Positions 1 through 7,845 of a DNA stretch of 64,000 bases are shown in pieces (the first letter of the stretch is position 1; each line of letters starts with the position of its first letter). The notes under the pieces were generated by a model. It was not told the origin of the DNA. It did no database searches and saw only the letters and a list, made by a program, of their open reading frames with translations. The DNA is from Niallia sp. NCCP-28. GTDB taxonomy: Bacteria > Bacillota > Bacilli > Bacillales > Cytobacillaceae. A program made the position numbers and the translations under genes. Location of the stretch: assembly GCF_023168165.1 (NCBI RefSeq), contig NZ_BQYJ01000006.1, positions 186,001 through 250,000 on the forward strand, read 5' to 3'.

Positions 1-573
1 ACGAATATAAGATCGGAGCGTTTGAGTACTTATTTTGTGATCTTCCCAAATATTATCTATTAAAAAATCAGTGGACAAAACTTTGTTATCATTTTTTATC
101 AGCATTTCTAAAATCTTTATCTCTATTTGACTTAGTGGAATTATTTTCTCTCTGTAATGTACTTTCCGTTTTTTTATATTTAATTCTAAGTTATTGTAAG
201 TAAATATATCATTTCTTAATTTATTCTTATGCCTCAATAATGAGTTGATTCTGGCAATTAGCTCGTCCTCATATATTGGTTCAAATAAACAAACGTCTGC
301 CCCACTTTTTAAAATATTAACAAGTGAATAATTTATATTGTTACTTATTACCGTGATAAAAGCAGGAGAAATTTTATTAATACTTATACAGATTGATTCC
401 ACTGTTATGGATAAATGTTCATCATATATTAAAACAATATCAATTAATGGAGAATAAATGTAATTTGGAATTTCTTCAATATTTATCGGTCCGATACAAT
501 TATATCCATTTCTTGTTAATAGAGTATTCCACTTTTCTTCAACACTTGCTCCAATTAACAAAATGTTATTCAT
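1..573 (-). CDS. Partial OmpR-family response regulator with degenerate receiver
   Basis: The gene runs off the left edge, so only the first 191 codons are present. An N-terminal receiver-like domain (about 1-110) is followed by the start of a winged-helix DNA-binding domain. A candidate phospho-acceptor Asp51 is kept, but the acidic pocket normally read as DDE is Gly-Ala-Ser at residues 8-10, and the usual Lys-Pro before the last helix is Glu-Pro. The receiver may therefore not be phosphorylated in the standard way. The ATG at 573 has a good AGGAGAG ribosome site. Its promoter carries the tandem half-site element shared by other island genes. A partner kinase could lie outside the window. 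Confidence 0.8.
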   Translation of the reverse strand, partial: MNNILLIGASVEEKWNTLLTRNGYNCIGPINIEEIPNYIYSPLIDIVLIYDEHLSITVESICISINKISPAFITVISNNINYSLVNILKSGADVCLFEPIYEDELIARINSLLRHKNKLRNDIFTYNNLELNIKKRKVHYREKIIPLSQIEIKILEMLIKNDNKVLSTDFLIDNIWEDHKISTQTLRSYIR

Positions 574-614
574 TAAAACTCTCCTATTCTAACTTGAATT
601 AGGTTTTAAATAGG

Positions 615-647
615 ATTATATAAGTGAAGTATGTAGAAATTTTGCAG
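615..647 (-). promoter_or_regulatory. Tandem-repeat promoter element of the partial regulator gene
   Basis: Read on the minus strand: CTGCA, 6 bp, CTACA, 11 bp, then TATAAT. The two half-sites are 11 bp apart and there is no good -35 box. The same layout recurs at 2987, 6556, 10574, 16449 and 19731. It resembles the tandem sites of OmpR/PhoB-type activators. Confidence 0.6.
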
Positions 648-663
648 ATTAAGCATAAAAAGT

Positions 664-707
664 TTGCACTTTTTATGCAGTTTATTTATTAAATCCATGG
701 GAATAAT
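664..707 (+). promoter_or_regulatory. Candidate tandem-repeat element upstream of csp
   Basis: TTGCA (664-668) and ATGCA (675-679) are 11 bp apart. A weak -10 (AATAAT, 702-707) follows 22 bp after the second half-site, as at the spoIIP promoter. It lies back to back with the element of the divergent regulator gene. Confidence 0.4.
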
Positions 708-738
708 ATTCTTGTATAAATTAATAGGAGGGAAAAGA

Positions 739-1068
739 ATGAATATGAACTACGAAGAATGTATTAAAGCGTGTTTGGAATGTATGAAAGCATGTAATTC
801 TTGTTTTGATGCTTGTTTAAATGAAGAAGATATTAAAATGATGGCTCGTTGTATTAGATTAGATCGAGAGTGTGCGGATATCTGTAGTTTAGCCGCAAAA
901 GCAATGCAGTCTAATAGCCCATTAGTAAAGGAAATATGTTTGTTATGTGCGGATATCTGTGAAAAGTGTGGGGAAGAATGTAAAAAGCACAGTCATCATG
1001 AACATTGTCTCCAATGCGCAGAATCTTGCTTTAAATGTGCAGAATTCTGTAGAAAAATGGTTTCTTAA
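739..1068 (+). CDS. Four-helix-bundle copper storage protein (Csp/DUF326, YhjQ-like)
   Basis: This 109-residue Cys-rich protein has repeated CxxxC and CxxC spacings along predicted helices and a His-His near the C-terminus. That is the pattern of cytosolic Csp3-type copper storage proteins, in which Cys residues line the core of a four-helix bundle and hold many Cu(I) ions. There is no signal peptide, so it should be cytosolic. I chose the ATG at 739 because AGGAGGG precedes it at normal spacing; an upstream in-frame ATG at 664 lacks a ribosome site. It opens the copper island. A perfect bidirectional terminator follows. Confidence 0.9.
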   Translation: MNMNYEECIKACLECMKACNSCFDACLNEEDIKMMARCIRLDRECADICSLAAKAMQSNSPLVKEICLLCADICEKCGEECKKHSHHEHCLQCAESCFKCAEFCRKMVS

Positions 1069-1080
1069 TAAAATGTAAAA

Positions 1081-1120
1081 AATCCTATAAGTTATATATA
1101 CAAGTATAACTTATAGGATT
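1081..1120. terminator. Bidirectional terminator between convergent genes
   Basis: A perfect 16-bp inverted repeat (1081-1096 and 1105-1120) with an 8-nt loop sits between the csp stop and the stop of the convergent gene. Confidence 0.8.
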
Positions 1121-1125
1121 ATGAT

Positions 1126-2367
1126 TTAGTTTGATATCTTATCGAATACAGAAATATTAACTCCAAACTTACACATAGCTTCACAGTCTTCTCTTAAATC
1201 CGAGAATAGAATATAAGAAATTTTACACATACTGTCATGTTGGAAGGATGGTCTTAATAATTGTGCTTTAATTTCTTTTTTTCTTTTATTTGGAGCAATT
1301 AAATAAAATCTGGACTTATCATTGTTAAAGGACATAGACAAATCCTGTAGGCGTAAAATTCCAGAGTATATAGACGTGGACTTTTCTACTTCAAATGCAC
1401 CTATAACTTTATTTTCACTATTAAGCCATAGAACATCGATAAAAGAAATCGTTTCACTAACAGCACTTGAAATTGTTTCTAAGTTTAAATGGGGAATAGA
1501 AAAGTTGCCTAATTTATATCCTTTCCATTCTCTTTTATGGTCATTTTTTGCTATCCACACATTATAACCAAGAGTCGTCCCTATTTTAGCTAAATAATAT
1601 TGCATTTCAGTATGTTCATTCTCTTCGGCTAATTCCTTTTGAATTTCTTCATGTCTTTTTTTTAGCTTTTTATTAACTTTATCTATATCCTGTAAAAGTA
1701 GAGTGTGGTTTTCTTGAATAACTTGTCTGCCAGAACCTATCTCATATAGTAATCCTGCTAGTGCACCTAAATCTTTTGATAGGACTAGGTTATGGTTATT
1801 ATTATACTCCATCATAATTTCCCGCATCGTTAAATAATCTTCCCATGATCCTAATTTAATTTTTTGTTTGAATATCATATTAAAACCTTTAACAATGCTA
1901 GTGTTGAAAGGCGGGAAAATAGTAGGGTGAAGAAAATATAAAATATTACCTACTGCAGGACCTAGTCCTTTTATATTTTTTTCTTGAAGTTTCATAATAT
2001 TATAGATTAATTGTTTTTCTTGATTATAGAGCAATGTTTCCTTTAAAAATTGACCAAAGGCTTTTTTATTATCTTCATTTTCATAAATATCAGGTATTCT
2101 TAACTTTGGCTTCCAATAAAAAGCATGAGCTGCGCCCTCAAAGATTTGCTTTTGTTCCGCAATTGCTGAAATAGCTACCTCAAGGGATGAACCCTTAAAA
2201 TCACAAGGAAATGTGTTATTCTCTATTTCCTTAATAACTACTTTTATAGCATTTTTTATCGTACGAAATGCCTTTAGTCTATCGTTGTTATTTATAAACC
2301 AGGTTTGGTAAACAGATTCTGGGTCATTTTTATATTCATCGATTGCTTTAAGTAAAGTAAAAGTCAT
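1126..2367 (-). CDS. Uncharacterised protein with possible PD-(D/E)XK nuclease-like C-terminus
   Basis: I do not recognise this 413-residue protein with certainty. The N-terminal half is helical and contains a GLGPAVGN stretch (near residue 135) that resembles a helix-hairpin-helix-like turn. A Lys/Glu-rich coiled stretch lies near 230-250. The C-terminal third has an Ile-Asp-Val strand followed by an Ala-Phe-Glu-Val-Glu-Lys strand, the spacing seen in restriction-endonuclease-fold (PD-(D/E)XK) domains. A DNA-acting enzyme is my inference. There is no methyltransferase partner beside it, so it does not look like a standard restriction-modification pair. The ATG at 2367 has AAGGAG upstream. 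Confidence 0.5.
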   Translation of the reverse strand: MTFTLLKAIDEYKNDPESVYQTWFINNNDRLKAFRTIKNAIKVVIKEIENNTFPCDFKGSSLEVAISAIAEQKQIFEGAAHAFYWKPKLRIPDIYENEDNKKAFGQFLKETLLYNQEKQLIYNIMKLQEKNIKGLGPAVGNILYFLHPTIFPPFNTSIVKGFNMIFKQKIKLGSWEDYLTMREIMMEYNNNHNLVLSKDLGALAGLLYEIGSGRQVIQENHTLLLQDIDKVNKKLKKRHEEIQKELAEENEHTEMQYYLAKIGTTLGYNVWIAKNDHKREWKGYKLGNFSIPHLNLETISSAVSETISFIDVLWLNSENKVIGAFEVEKSTSIYSGILRLQDLSMSFNNDKSRFYLIAPNKRKKEIKAQLLRPSFQHDSMCKISYILFSDLREDCEAMCKFGVNISVFDKISN

Positions 2368-2612
2368 AATATAACTCCTTTATAAATAAAAATTTAGACT
2401 CTTTGATTGAATCCTCTAATGGTTAACAAATTTGTTTTCGGTAATTCTTAGCATTAAAGGCTAATAAAAGCTTTTCATGAAACTGTACCTATTTTAAATT
2501 CCATAGTGTAAATGGGACATTAATAAACATATAATATATGTAACATTATGTGGTGAAAAATTTTTTTAAACATTTCCAAAAAACCTAATTAATTAAGAGG
2601 TGTGGGTCAAAT

Positions 2613-2972
2613 ATGTGCTTAACAAACAATTTTGTTGAAGAACAGGCTTATAAAGTAAGTAAAACGATAAAGGAAAGTTCCATATATAAATTTGACCGAG
2701 TAATCTACTCAAATAACAACATAGATGTCTTCCTAGATTCTAATTGGGATGAAAAGTCCCTTATTACGAATGTTGTCTTGAAAGATAACTACGATCAAGA
2801 ATACGTAATAAAGCCAAATCAAAATGGAATGAAATTTGCAAAAGGAGAAATTTCCTTTAAGAAATATACAAAGCTACAAAGGAAAGAAGATACACAAGGA
2901 ATTTGGGCTTTTATTTTTTCAGTCGTTCCATTATTGCTCTTATTTAGTATTATAAGAATGTTCCTGATTTAA
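2613..2972 (+). CDS. Hypothetical tail-anchored small membrane protein
   Basis: A 119-residue protein with a soluble N-terminal part and one hydrophobic segment at about residues 97-117, ending almost at the C-terminus. It may be a C-terminally anchored protein with its body in the cytosol. AGAGGTG lies about 10 nt before the ATG. I recognise no family. It sits between the nuclease-like gene and ydhK without a clear shared promoter. Confidence 0.6.
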   Translation: MCLTNNFVEEQAYKVSKTIKESSIYKFDRVIYSNNNIDVFLDSNWDEKSLITNVVLKDNYDQEYVIKPNQNGMKFAKGEISFKKYTKLQRKEDTQGIWAFIFSVVPLLLLFSIIRMFLI

Positions 2973-2986
2973 GATATATTAAATTT

Positions 2987-3019
2987 CTGCATATTTTTTG
3001 CATTTTTTCTTTGTAAAAT
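2987..3019 (+). promoter_or_regulatory. Tandem-repeat promoter element of ydhK-like gene
   Basis: CTGCA (2987), 6 bp, TTGCA (2998), 11 bp, TAAAAT (3014-3019). The architecture is identical to the elements at 615, 16449 and 19731, and the -35 is poor. Confidence 0.6.
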
Positions 3020-3129
3020 AGGGGAAAATAAAATAGGAAGGAGCAGAAACAGTCAATATACCAATAAATATTTTTCATATTTTTATGAGGAACATCTAAT
3101 TGTTGAACAAGAAAAAAAGGAGAATTCAA

Positions 3130-3711
3130 ATGAAGAAAAAAACTTTCATGAAAAGCAGTCTAATCTTAACACTATTGGTCTTATTATTAGCTGCTTGTTC
3201 AAACAATAACAACGAAAATAGCTCAAACAAAAGTGAAGAGGGAATGGATATGTCTTCTCATGATATGGAAGGCATGGATATGTCGGGTTCAGGAGAAGTT
3301 CCTGAGGGTCTAAAAGTCGCTGAAAATCCTAAATATGAGGTTGGAAGTAATGCAATAATCAATGCAGACCATATGAAAGGTATGGATGGAGCAGAAGCGA
3401 CAATCGTAGGTGCTTACGATACAATTGTTTACACAATTTCATATACTCCAACAACCGGTGGAGAAAAAGTAACAAATCATAAATGGGTAACTCAAGAGGA
3501 AATTGAAGACGCTGGAGATGAAGCAATTGAGCCAGGTACAGAAGTTATAGTCAACGCAGACCATATGGAAGGCATGAAGGGGGCAAAGGCTACAATCGAT
3601 TCAGCAGAAAAAACAACGGTTTATATGGTAGATTATACCCCAACCACAGGTGGAGAAAAAGTAACGAACCACCAATGGATTACGGAAAGTGAATTATCTC
3701 CAGTAGAATAA
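3130..3711 (+). CDS. ydhK: YdhK-family lipoprotein (two DUF1541 repeats)
   Basis: A 193-residue lipoprotein. A signal peptide ends in a Leu-Ala-Ala-Cys lipobox (Cys23), followed by an Asn/Ser linker, a Met/Asp/His-rich segment with GMDMS motifs, then two similar DUF1541 domains (about 65-125 and 133-190), each with an ADHM-GM motif and a PTTGGEKVTNH motif. Family members are usually found with copper and cadmium resistance genes. The Met/His motifs suggest extracytoplasmic Cu binding; this role is inference. The start is ATG 3130 after AAAGGAG; an in-frame TTG at 3100 has no ribosome site. It is followed by its own terminator. Confidence 0.88.
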   Translation: MKKKTFMKSSLILTLLVLLLAACSNNNNENSSNKSEEGMDMSSHDMEGMDMSGSGEVPEGLKVAENPKYEVGSNAIINADHMKGMDGAEATIVGAYDTIVYTISYTPTTGGEKVTNHKWVTQEEIEDAGDEAIEPGTEVIVNADHMEGMKGAKATIDSAEKTTVYMVDYTPTTGGEKVTNHQWITESELSPVE

Positions 3712-3712
3712 T

Positions 3713-3742
3713 AAAAAAGGCTATCTTTTGGTAGCCTTTTTT
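3713..3742 (+). terminator. Rho-independent terminator after ydhK-like gene
   Basis: GGCTATC/GGTAGCC stem with one G-T pair, a TTTT loop, A-rich before and six T after. Confidence 0.8.
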
Positions 3743-3772
3743 ACATTTATAATAATGTGGGAGTTGGAAAAT

Positions 3773-4390
3773 ATGAGCGTTGAAAAGATAAAAATTGCAG
3801 TCAACGGTGGTATCCAGTTTGGAGCTAAATTAAATGCAAAACAATTAGCGCTTTTGGCTAAATATTTAGATGAGGATCAAGAGGTAGAATTAACTACCTT
3901 TCAACAAATATACTTGGAGATTCCCCAAAGTAATGCTACTGAAATTATGCAGGAATTTAGACTGAGTGGATTAAGTTGTTATCCTGTAGGTAATTATGTA
4001 AAAAGCTTACGTACATGTAATTTTTGTAAAGGGTCTGAGGAAGAAGGGATGCCTATAGCACAGGAATTGAACAGAATAATTGCAGGGAGAGAGGTACCAT
4101 TTACCTTAAAAGCTGCATATACTGGTTGTCCTGTTGGTTGTGGTGAACCATTAGTTAACGATATAGGAATAATGAAAATAAAAGATACTTACTCCCTCTA
4201 TATAGGAGGTAAAGCAACTGGAAAAGATGCAGAAATAGGAACATTATTAATGAAGGAACTTTCACCAGAGGAAATATATAGAAAGGTTGAGGAAATATTA
4301 GAATTATATATTAATGAAGGAAAGAAAAGAGAAAAGTTTTATAAATTTGTTAACCGAATTGGAATAGATCAGATCAAAGAACGTCTTTGA
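3773..4390 (+). CDS. Single-module nitrite/sulfite reductase-like protein
   Basis: A 205-residue protein resembling one half of the duplicated nitrite/sulfite reductase fold: an N-terminal ferredoxin-like half, then a segment with CNFCKG (near residue 86) and CPVGCGEP (near 122), and a C-terminal region with IGGKATG. The two Cys pairs look like the ligands of a siroheme-coupled 4Fe-4S cluster, though the first is CxxC rather than the usual Cx5C. Full reductases have two such modules; this has one, so its substrate and activity are unknown. I start at ATG 3773, which has GGGAG upstream; an ORF start at 3728 lies inside the preceding terminator. Confidence 0.75.
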   Translation: MSVEKIKIAVNGGIQFGAKLNAKQLALLAKYLDEDQEVELTTFQQIYLEIPQSNATEIMQEFRLSGLSCYPVGNYVKSLRTCNFCKGSEEEGMPIAQELNRIIAGREVPFTLKAAYTGCPVGCGEPLVNDIGIMKIKDTYSLYIGGKATGKDAEIGTLLMKELSPEEIYRKVEEILELYINEGKKREKFYKFVNRIGIDQIKERL

Positions 4391-4393
4391 TAG

Positions 4394-4426
4394 AAAAGGT
4401 AATAGAGCGACTCTATTACCTTTTTT
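4394..4426 (+). terminator. Strong intrinsic terminator
   Basis: A perfect 10-bp stem (4398-4407 and 4411-4420), CGA loop and six T directly after the reductase-like gene. Confidence 0.9.
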
Positions 4427-4521
4427 ATATTTTTCTAGTTTACTTAATTTTATAGATTAAAAGATATTAAGGTATAAAAGTAATTAATATAGGACACTAT
4501 GAAACTAAAGGGGGATATTTT

Positions 4522-5238
4522 ATGAAGAAAACAATTATCTATATAACTGCTTCTGTCCTTTTAATTTCTTTATTTTTTTATTTTAATTATAAGGTTTCTG
4601 GAAAAGAGGATAAATTATTAAAAACCATAGTTAATCTTCAATCAATTAATGCTGATATTTCTCAATGGTCTATCTACACGAAAAAAGAAAAGAAGAGTAA
4701 TACTTCATTAAATATATATTATCAAAGAGAATCTGAATTAAAGAAAAAATATCAACAGTTTAATTGGGAAGTTGAGAAAGATAAAAATCATCATATTAAG
4801 TTAACTGGTACATTAAAAGACCAAAATATCCAGCAGTTAATTACCTTAACTGCATATAATGAAAATGATAAATATAACATTTTAGAAACTTATAGTTATA
4901 AAAGCACAGATTGGAATAAAGAGGAATACCAAAATGTTTTGAAATCACTAGATGAGAAAGAAAACTACTTTTTTACTGTTAAGGCTTTAGTAAGAAAGAA
5001 AGAAAATATTAAACAAATTTCAACGCTACTTTTGAAAAAATTTACAGCAAACTCTATTGAAAAATTAGTTGAAGATGATTTTGTTTCAATTACTGCTTAT
5101 AACAAGTCGTGGAAGGATTATTTATCTAGTAATAAAAAAAACAAATTTAACATTCAATTTGGTATAAGGACAAATAAAGAGCTTCAAGACACTTATAATT
5201 TAACAATTGGAAGCCCTATTATAACAGAAGAATATTGA
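4522..5238 (+). CDS. YwmB-family protein (DUF1779)
   Basis: A 238-residue protein with one N-terminal membrane or signal segment (about 5-22) and an outer domain ending in IGSPIITEEY, a signature close to the end of YwmB proteins. In Bacillus, ywmB normally lies beside murA and spoIID, and its structure is known but its role is not clear. Here it sits next to spoIIP inside a metal island, so this is probably an extra copy. GGGGG lies upstream of ATG 4522. Its own terminator separates it from spoIIP. Confidence 0.8.
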   Translation: MKKTIIYITASVLLISLFFYFNYKVSGKEDKLLKTIVNLQSINADISQWSIYTKKEKKSNTSLNIYYQRESELKKKYQQFNWEVEKDKNHHIKLTGTLKDQNIQQLITLTAYNENDKYNILETYSYKSTDWNKEEYQNVLKSLDEKENYFFTVKALVRKKENIKQISTLLLKKFTANSIEKLVEDDFVSITAYNKSWKDYLSSNKKNKFNIQFGIRTNKELQDTYNLTIGSPIITEEY

Positions 5239-5245
5239 AACTTTT

Positions 5246-5278
5246 AAAAATGGCTACCATAATGAGTAGCCATTTTTT
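5246..5278 (+). terminator. Terminator after ywmB-like gene
   Basis: ATGGCTAC/GTAGCCAT stem extended by A and T runs (5246-5257 and 5266-5277). Confidence 0.85.
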
Positions 5279-5310
5279 ATATAATCTTTAAAATACCTGT
5301 CTCTTTGAAT

Positions 5311-5354
5311 GTGCAGAAAACATGCAGACTACTGATGAAACTATTACATATAAA
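5311..5354 (+). promoter_or_regulatory. Tandem-repeat promoter element of spoIIP-like gene
   Basis: GTGCA (5311) and ATGCA (5322) are 11 bp apart; TATAAA (5349-5354) follows 22 bp after the second half-site. It is the same element as at other island promoters but shifted one helical turn upstream. Confidence 0.55.
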
Positions 5355-5390
5355 TATGTAGATACCACTATCAAATAGGGAGGTCAAATT

Positions 5391-6497
5391 ATGATACGAA
5401 TATTAAATGGTTATCTACTAGCTATTATTATTGTCATGTATTTTAGTATTTTCCTAATAAATTATCTGAAATCAGATATAAAACTTTCATCAGACATTGT
5501 TTCTGTTTCTACTAAGCAACTAGATGCAGATATTCTTTCTTCTTTATTTGAAATTGGACAGTTTCAACTATCAGATGTTAACGAAGAAATTAAAAAACCA
5601 TCTATTTTAAACGGCGTAGTTTGGCTTACTTCAAATATTTGGCCTGAAGATATAAGGACTTTTTTAGGAAGAGAATTAGTAGGATTTTCGCAATTTAATA
5701 CTGAGATAGCTATTGCAGGGAAAGGGACTAATCTAGCAACGCTACCAATAGAGTCTCCGCCTCCTAATGAGGATATTCTTACAAATGAAAATAATAGCAG
5801 TTCCAATGAAGACAAAATAGAATCTCCAAAGAACGAAGCTTCTAATAAAAATGTTGTATATATATACCATTCTCATAGTTGGGAAGCATTTTTACCACAA
5901 CTTTCAGGTATTACAGATCCAAATCAGGCGTCTAGTTTGGACGAAAAGAAAAATGTAATCCAAGTGGGTACCCAATTGCAAAATGAATTATTAGAGAGGG
6001 GGATAGGAGCTGAACATAGTACTACCAATGTAACAGCAGAACTTAAAAAAAAGGGTTGGAGTTACGCTCAATCCTATAGTTTAACAAGAGAAATCGTCCA
6101 AGAAGCTACTACTAAGGAAAAGTCTTTAGTTTATCTTATTGATATACATAGGGATTCACAGGCAAGAAAGATTACTACGTTAGAGTTTAATGGTATTGAA
6201 TATGCAAGATTATTCTTTGTAGTTGGAAAGGAAAATAAAAACTATGAACGAAATCTCAAATTGGCAAAAGATCTAAATGAAAGATTAGAAAATGATATTC
6301 CTGGAATTAGTAGGGGAGTCTTTGTGAAAAGTAAAGATGAAGGGAATGGGGTATATAATCAAGATTTATCAAGTAATTCTATCCTCTTAGAATTTGGAGG
6401 GGTGGATAATAAGCAGCAGGAACTTTTCAACACGGTTGATGAATTTGCCGAGGTGTTTAGTGAGTATTATAGAGAAGTAGAGGAAGTAAATAATTAA
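5391..6497 (+). CDS. spoIIP: SpoIIP-family peptidoglycan amidase/endopeptidase
   Basis: A 368-residue protein with an N-terminal membrane anchor (about 8-25), a variable extracytoplasmic linker rich in Asn/Glu/Ser (about 125-150), then the SpoIIP catalytic domain. That domain shows YIYHSHSWEAF (near 160), a DIHRDS motif (near 246) and a late LLEFGG motif, consistent with the zinc amidase fold of SpoIIP. The family cleaves septal peptidoglycan with SpoIID and SpoIIM during engulfment. No spoIID or spoIIM lies nearby, so this may be a second copy used in wall remodelling. GGGAGGTC precedes the ATG. Its promoter carries the shared island element. Confidence 0.88.
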   Translation: MIRILNGYLLAIIIVMYFSIFLINYLKSDIKLSSDIVSVSTKQLDADILSSLFEIGQFQLSDVNEEIKKPSILNGVVWLTSNIWPEDIRTFLGRELVGFSQFNTEIAIAGKGTNLATLPIESPPPNEDILTNENNSSSNEDKIESPKNEASNKNVVYIYHSHSWEAFLPQLSGITDPNQASSLDEKKNVIQVGTQLQNELLERGIGAEHSTTNVTAELKKKGWSYAQSYSLTREIVQEATTKEKSLVYLIDIHRDSQARKITTLEFNGIEYARLFFVVGKENKNYERNLKLAKDLNERLENDIPGISRGVFVKSKDEGNGVYNQDLSSNSILLEFGGVDNKQQELFNTVDEFAEVFSEYYREVEEVNN

Positions 6498-6555
6498 TTA
6501 GCTTTTAGTAGCTAGTTGGTTACTGTAAAACACTTTATTTTGTGTTAGATAAAAA

Positions 6556-6588
6556 ATCCACACTTTCTTCAATGTTTTAATCTATATT
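6556..6588 (+). promoter_or_regulatory. Tandem-repeat promoter element of small lipoprotein gene
   Basis: ATCCA, 6 bp, CTTCA, 11 bp, TATATT. Half-site spacing and -10 distance match the other island elements, and the middle CTTTCTTCAAT closely matches the copy at 19731. Confidence 0.5.
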
Positions 6589-6621
6589 AAGCAAGTAAAA
6601 TAATCGAATGGAGTAAAGAGA

Positions 6622-7002
6622 ATGAAAGTTAAACGGGTAATAATAACAACACTTCTTTCATTTATCATCATTATCTTAGCAGGATGTATGTCCACTCTAA
6701 GTGAAAAAACAAATACAGCAGTTAATAGTGAAGAAAAATTAAAGGAAGTAGTTCTTATAAGTGACAATAAAAAGACAAGTAAAAATTGGAATCTGGTTGA
6801 TATTCCAGATAAAATAGAGATACCCAATAATAACAAGGATGTACAGATTTATGAAGAGGAAGTAGGACATTCAGTATATAATGGAATTTTTGTCAATTTC
6901 ATGGATGCAAAAGATTTAAACGGTTTTAGTAATATATTAATCGGATACCATCACAAGGAAATTTGTTTGACATCAGAATTAAATGCACATACTAATGTTT
7001 AA
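6622..7002 (+). CDS. Hypothetical small lipoprotein
   Basis: A 126-residue protein with a signal peptide and Leu-Ala-Gly-Cys lipobox (Cys22). The mature part is Lys/Glu/Asn-rich with no recognised domain, and a YHHKE segment lies near the C-terminus. It is a predicted surface lipoprotein. GGAG lies upstream of ATG 6622. It has its own element-type promoter and terminator, so it is a single-gene unit between spoIIP and csoR. Confidence 0.6.
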   Translation: MKVKRVIITTLLSFIIIILAGCMSTLSEKTNTAVNSEEKLKEVVLISDNKKTSKNWNLVDIPDKIEIPNNNKDVQIYEEEVGHSVYNGIFVNFMDAKDLNGFSNILIGYHHKEICLTSELNAHTNV

Positions 7003-7022
7003 CAATAAAATTTAATGAAAGG

Positions 7023-7057
7023 GTACGCTTTAAACGGTTTTCAGAGCGTACTTTTTT
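7023..7057 (+). terminator. Terminator after small lipoprotein gene
   Basis: GTACGCT/AGCGTAC perfect 7-bp stem (7023-7029, 7045-7051) followed by six T. Confidence 0.8.
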
Positions 7058-7183
7058 ATATATTATCCACTTAAATGCTTTGTATATTGCATATGTATTT
7101 GAATTTTTTTAGCAAAAATACATGATTGTTAAACATAATAATTAGTAAACAGAGAAGAAAAAAGGAAAAATTTAAATTTAGGC

Positions 7184-7213
7184 TTTACATAGGATACGGG
7201 GGTATACTATAAT
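7184..7213 (+). promoter_or_regulatory. csoR promoter with overlapping CsoR operator
   Basis: TTTACA (7184-7189), 18 bp, TATAAT (7208-7213). The inverted repeat ATAC-GGGG-GTAT core (7194-7205) lies in the spacer, as expected for copper-relieved repression by CsoR. Confidence 0.75.
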
Positions 7214-7237
7214 GTGCTTGTGGAGGTGAAATAGTTA

Positions 7238-7579
7238 ATGGCATCCGTTTTAGATAATGATGAATCTTTAGAGGAAACTCATTGTTCCACTTCAAGTGAG
7301 CGAAAAAGCCATCACTCCAATAAGGTTAAACAAAATCTTATCACCAGGTTAAATCGGATTGAAGGTCAAATACGAGGTATAAAAGGATTAATAGAGAAAG
7401 ATACTTATTGTGATGATGTTATAACTCAAATTTCTGCGACACAAGCAGCTATGAATAGTGTTGCAAAAATTTTACTTGAGGGCCATTTGAAAGAGTGTGT
7501 TGTTGAGCGTATTCAAGAAGGTGACCTAGAAGTAGTAGATGAAGTATTAATTACAATACAAAAATTAATGAAAAAGTAA
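7238..7579 (+). CDS. csoR: Copper-sensing repressor CsoR
   Basis: A 113-residue DUF156-type repressor. The Cu(I) ligand set is present as Cys58, His83 and Cys87 (the Cys, then His-x3-Cys fingerprint), with the RLNRIEGQIRG motif of the family before it. It carries an N-terminal extension of about 30 residues with extra His and Cys. Cu(I) binding releases it from its operator, switching on copZ and copA. A CsoR-type operator overlaps its own promoter, so autoregulation is likely. GGAGGTG precedes ATG 7238. copZ starts 15 bp downstream. Confidence 0.93.
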   Translation: MASVLDNDESLEETHCSTSSERKSHHSNKVKQNLITRLNRIEGQIRGIKGLIEKDTYCDDVITQISATQAAMNSVAKILLEGHLKECVVERIQEGDLEVVDEVLITIQKLMKK

Positions 7580-7594
7580 AAGGAGAAGATAAAT

Positions 7595-7801
7595 ATGGAA
7601 AAAGTAACTTTAAATGTTCAAGGTATGTCTTGTAATCATTGCGTTAACTCAATTGAAGGCAATTTAGGTAAGCTCAATGGTGTATCAAATGTAAAAGTTG
7701 ACCTTGGAACCGGAACTGTTCTTGTAGAGTTTGATAAAGAAGTATTAACATTAGATAAAATTAAGGAAACAATCGATGATCAAGGTTATGATGTACAATA
7801 A
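7595..7801 (+). CDS. copZ: Copper chaperone CopZ
   Basis: A 68-residue single heavy-metal-associated domain with the GMSCNHC metal-binding loop (Cys13, Cys16) and the length typical of CopZ. It carries Cu(I) in the cytosol and hands it to the N-terminal domains of CopA. It is co-transcribed with csoR, with AAAGGAGAAG upstream. A weak terminator and a separate operator follow, so copZ and copA are not a simple copZA operon here. Confidence 0.93.
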   Translation: MEKVTLNVQGMSCNHCVNSIEGNLGKLNGVSNVKVDLGTGTVLVEFDKEVLTLDKIKETIDDQGYDVQ

Positions 7802-7809
7802 TGCAACAA

Positions 7810-7845
7810 GGGCGAACGTTTTAAAATAACGGTTGCCCTCTCTTT
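7810..7845 (+). terminator. Probable terminator after copZ
   Basis: An 11-bp stem with one mismatch (7810-7820 and 7828-7838) followed by a T-rich stretch. It abuts the operator at 7846. Confidence 0.55.
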
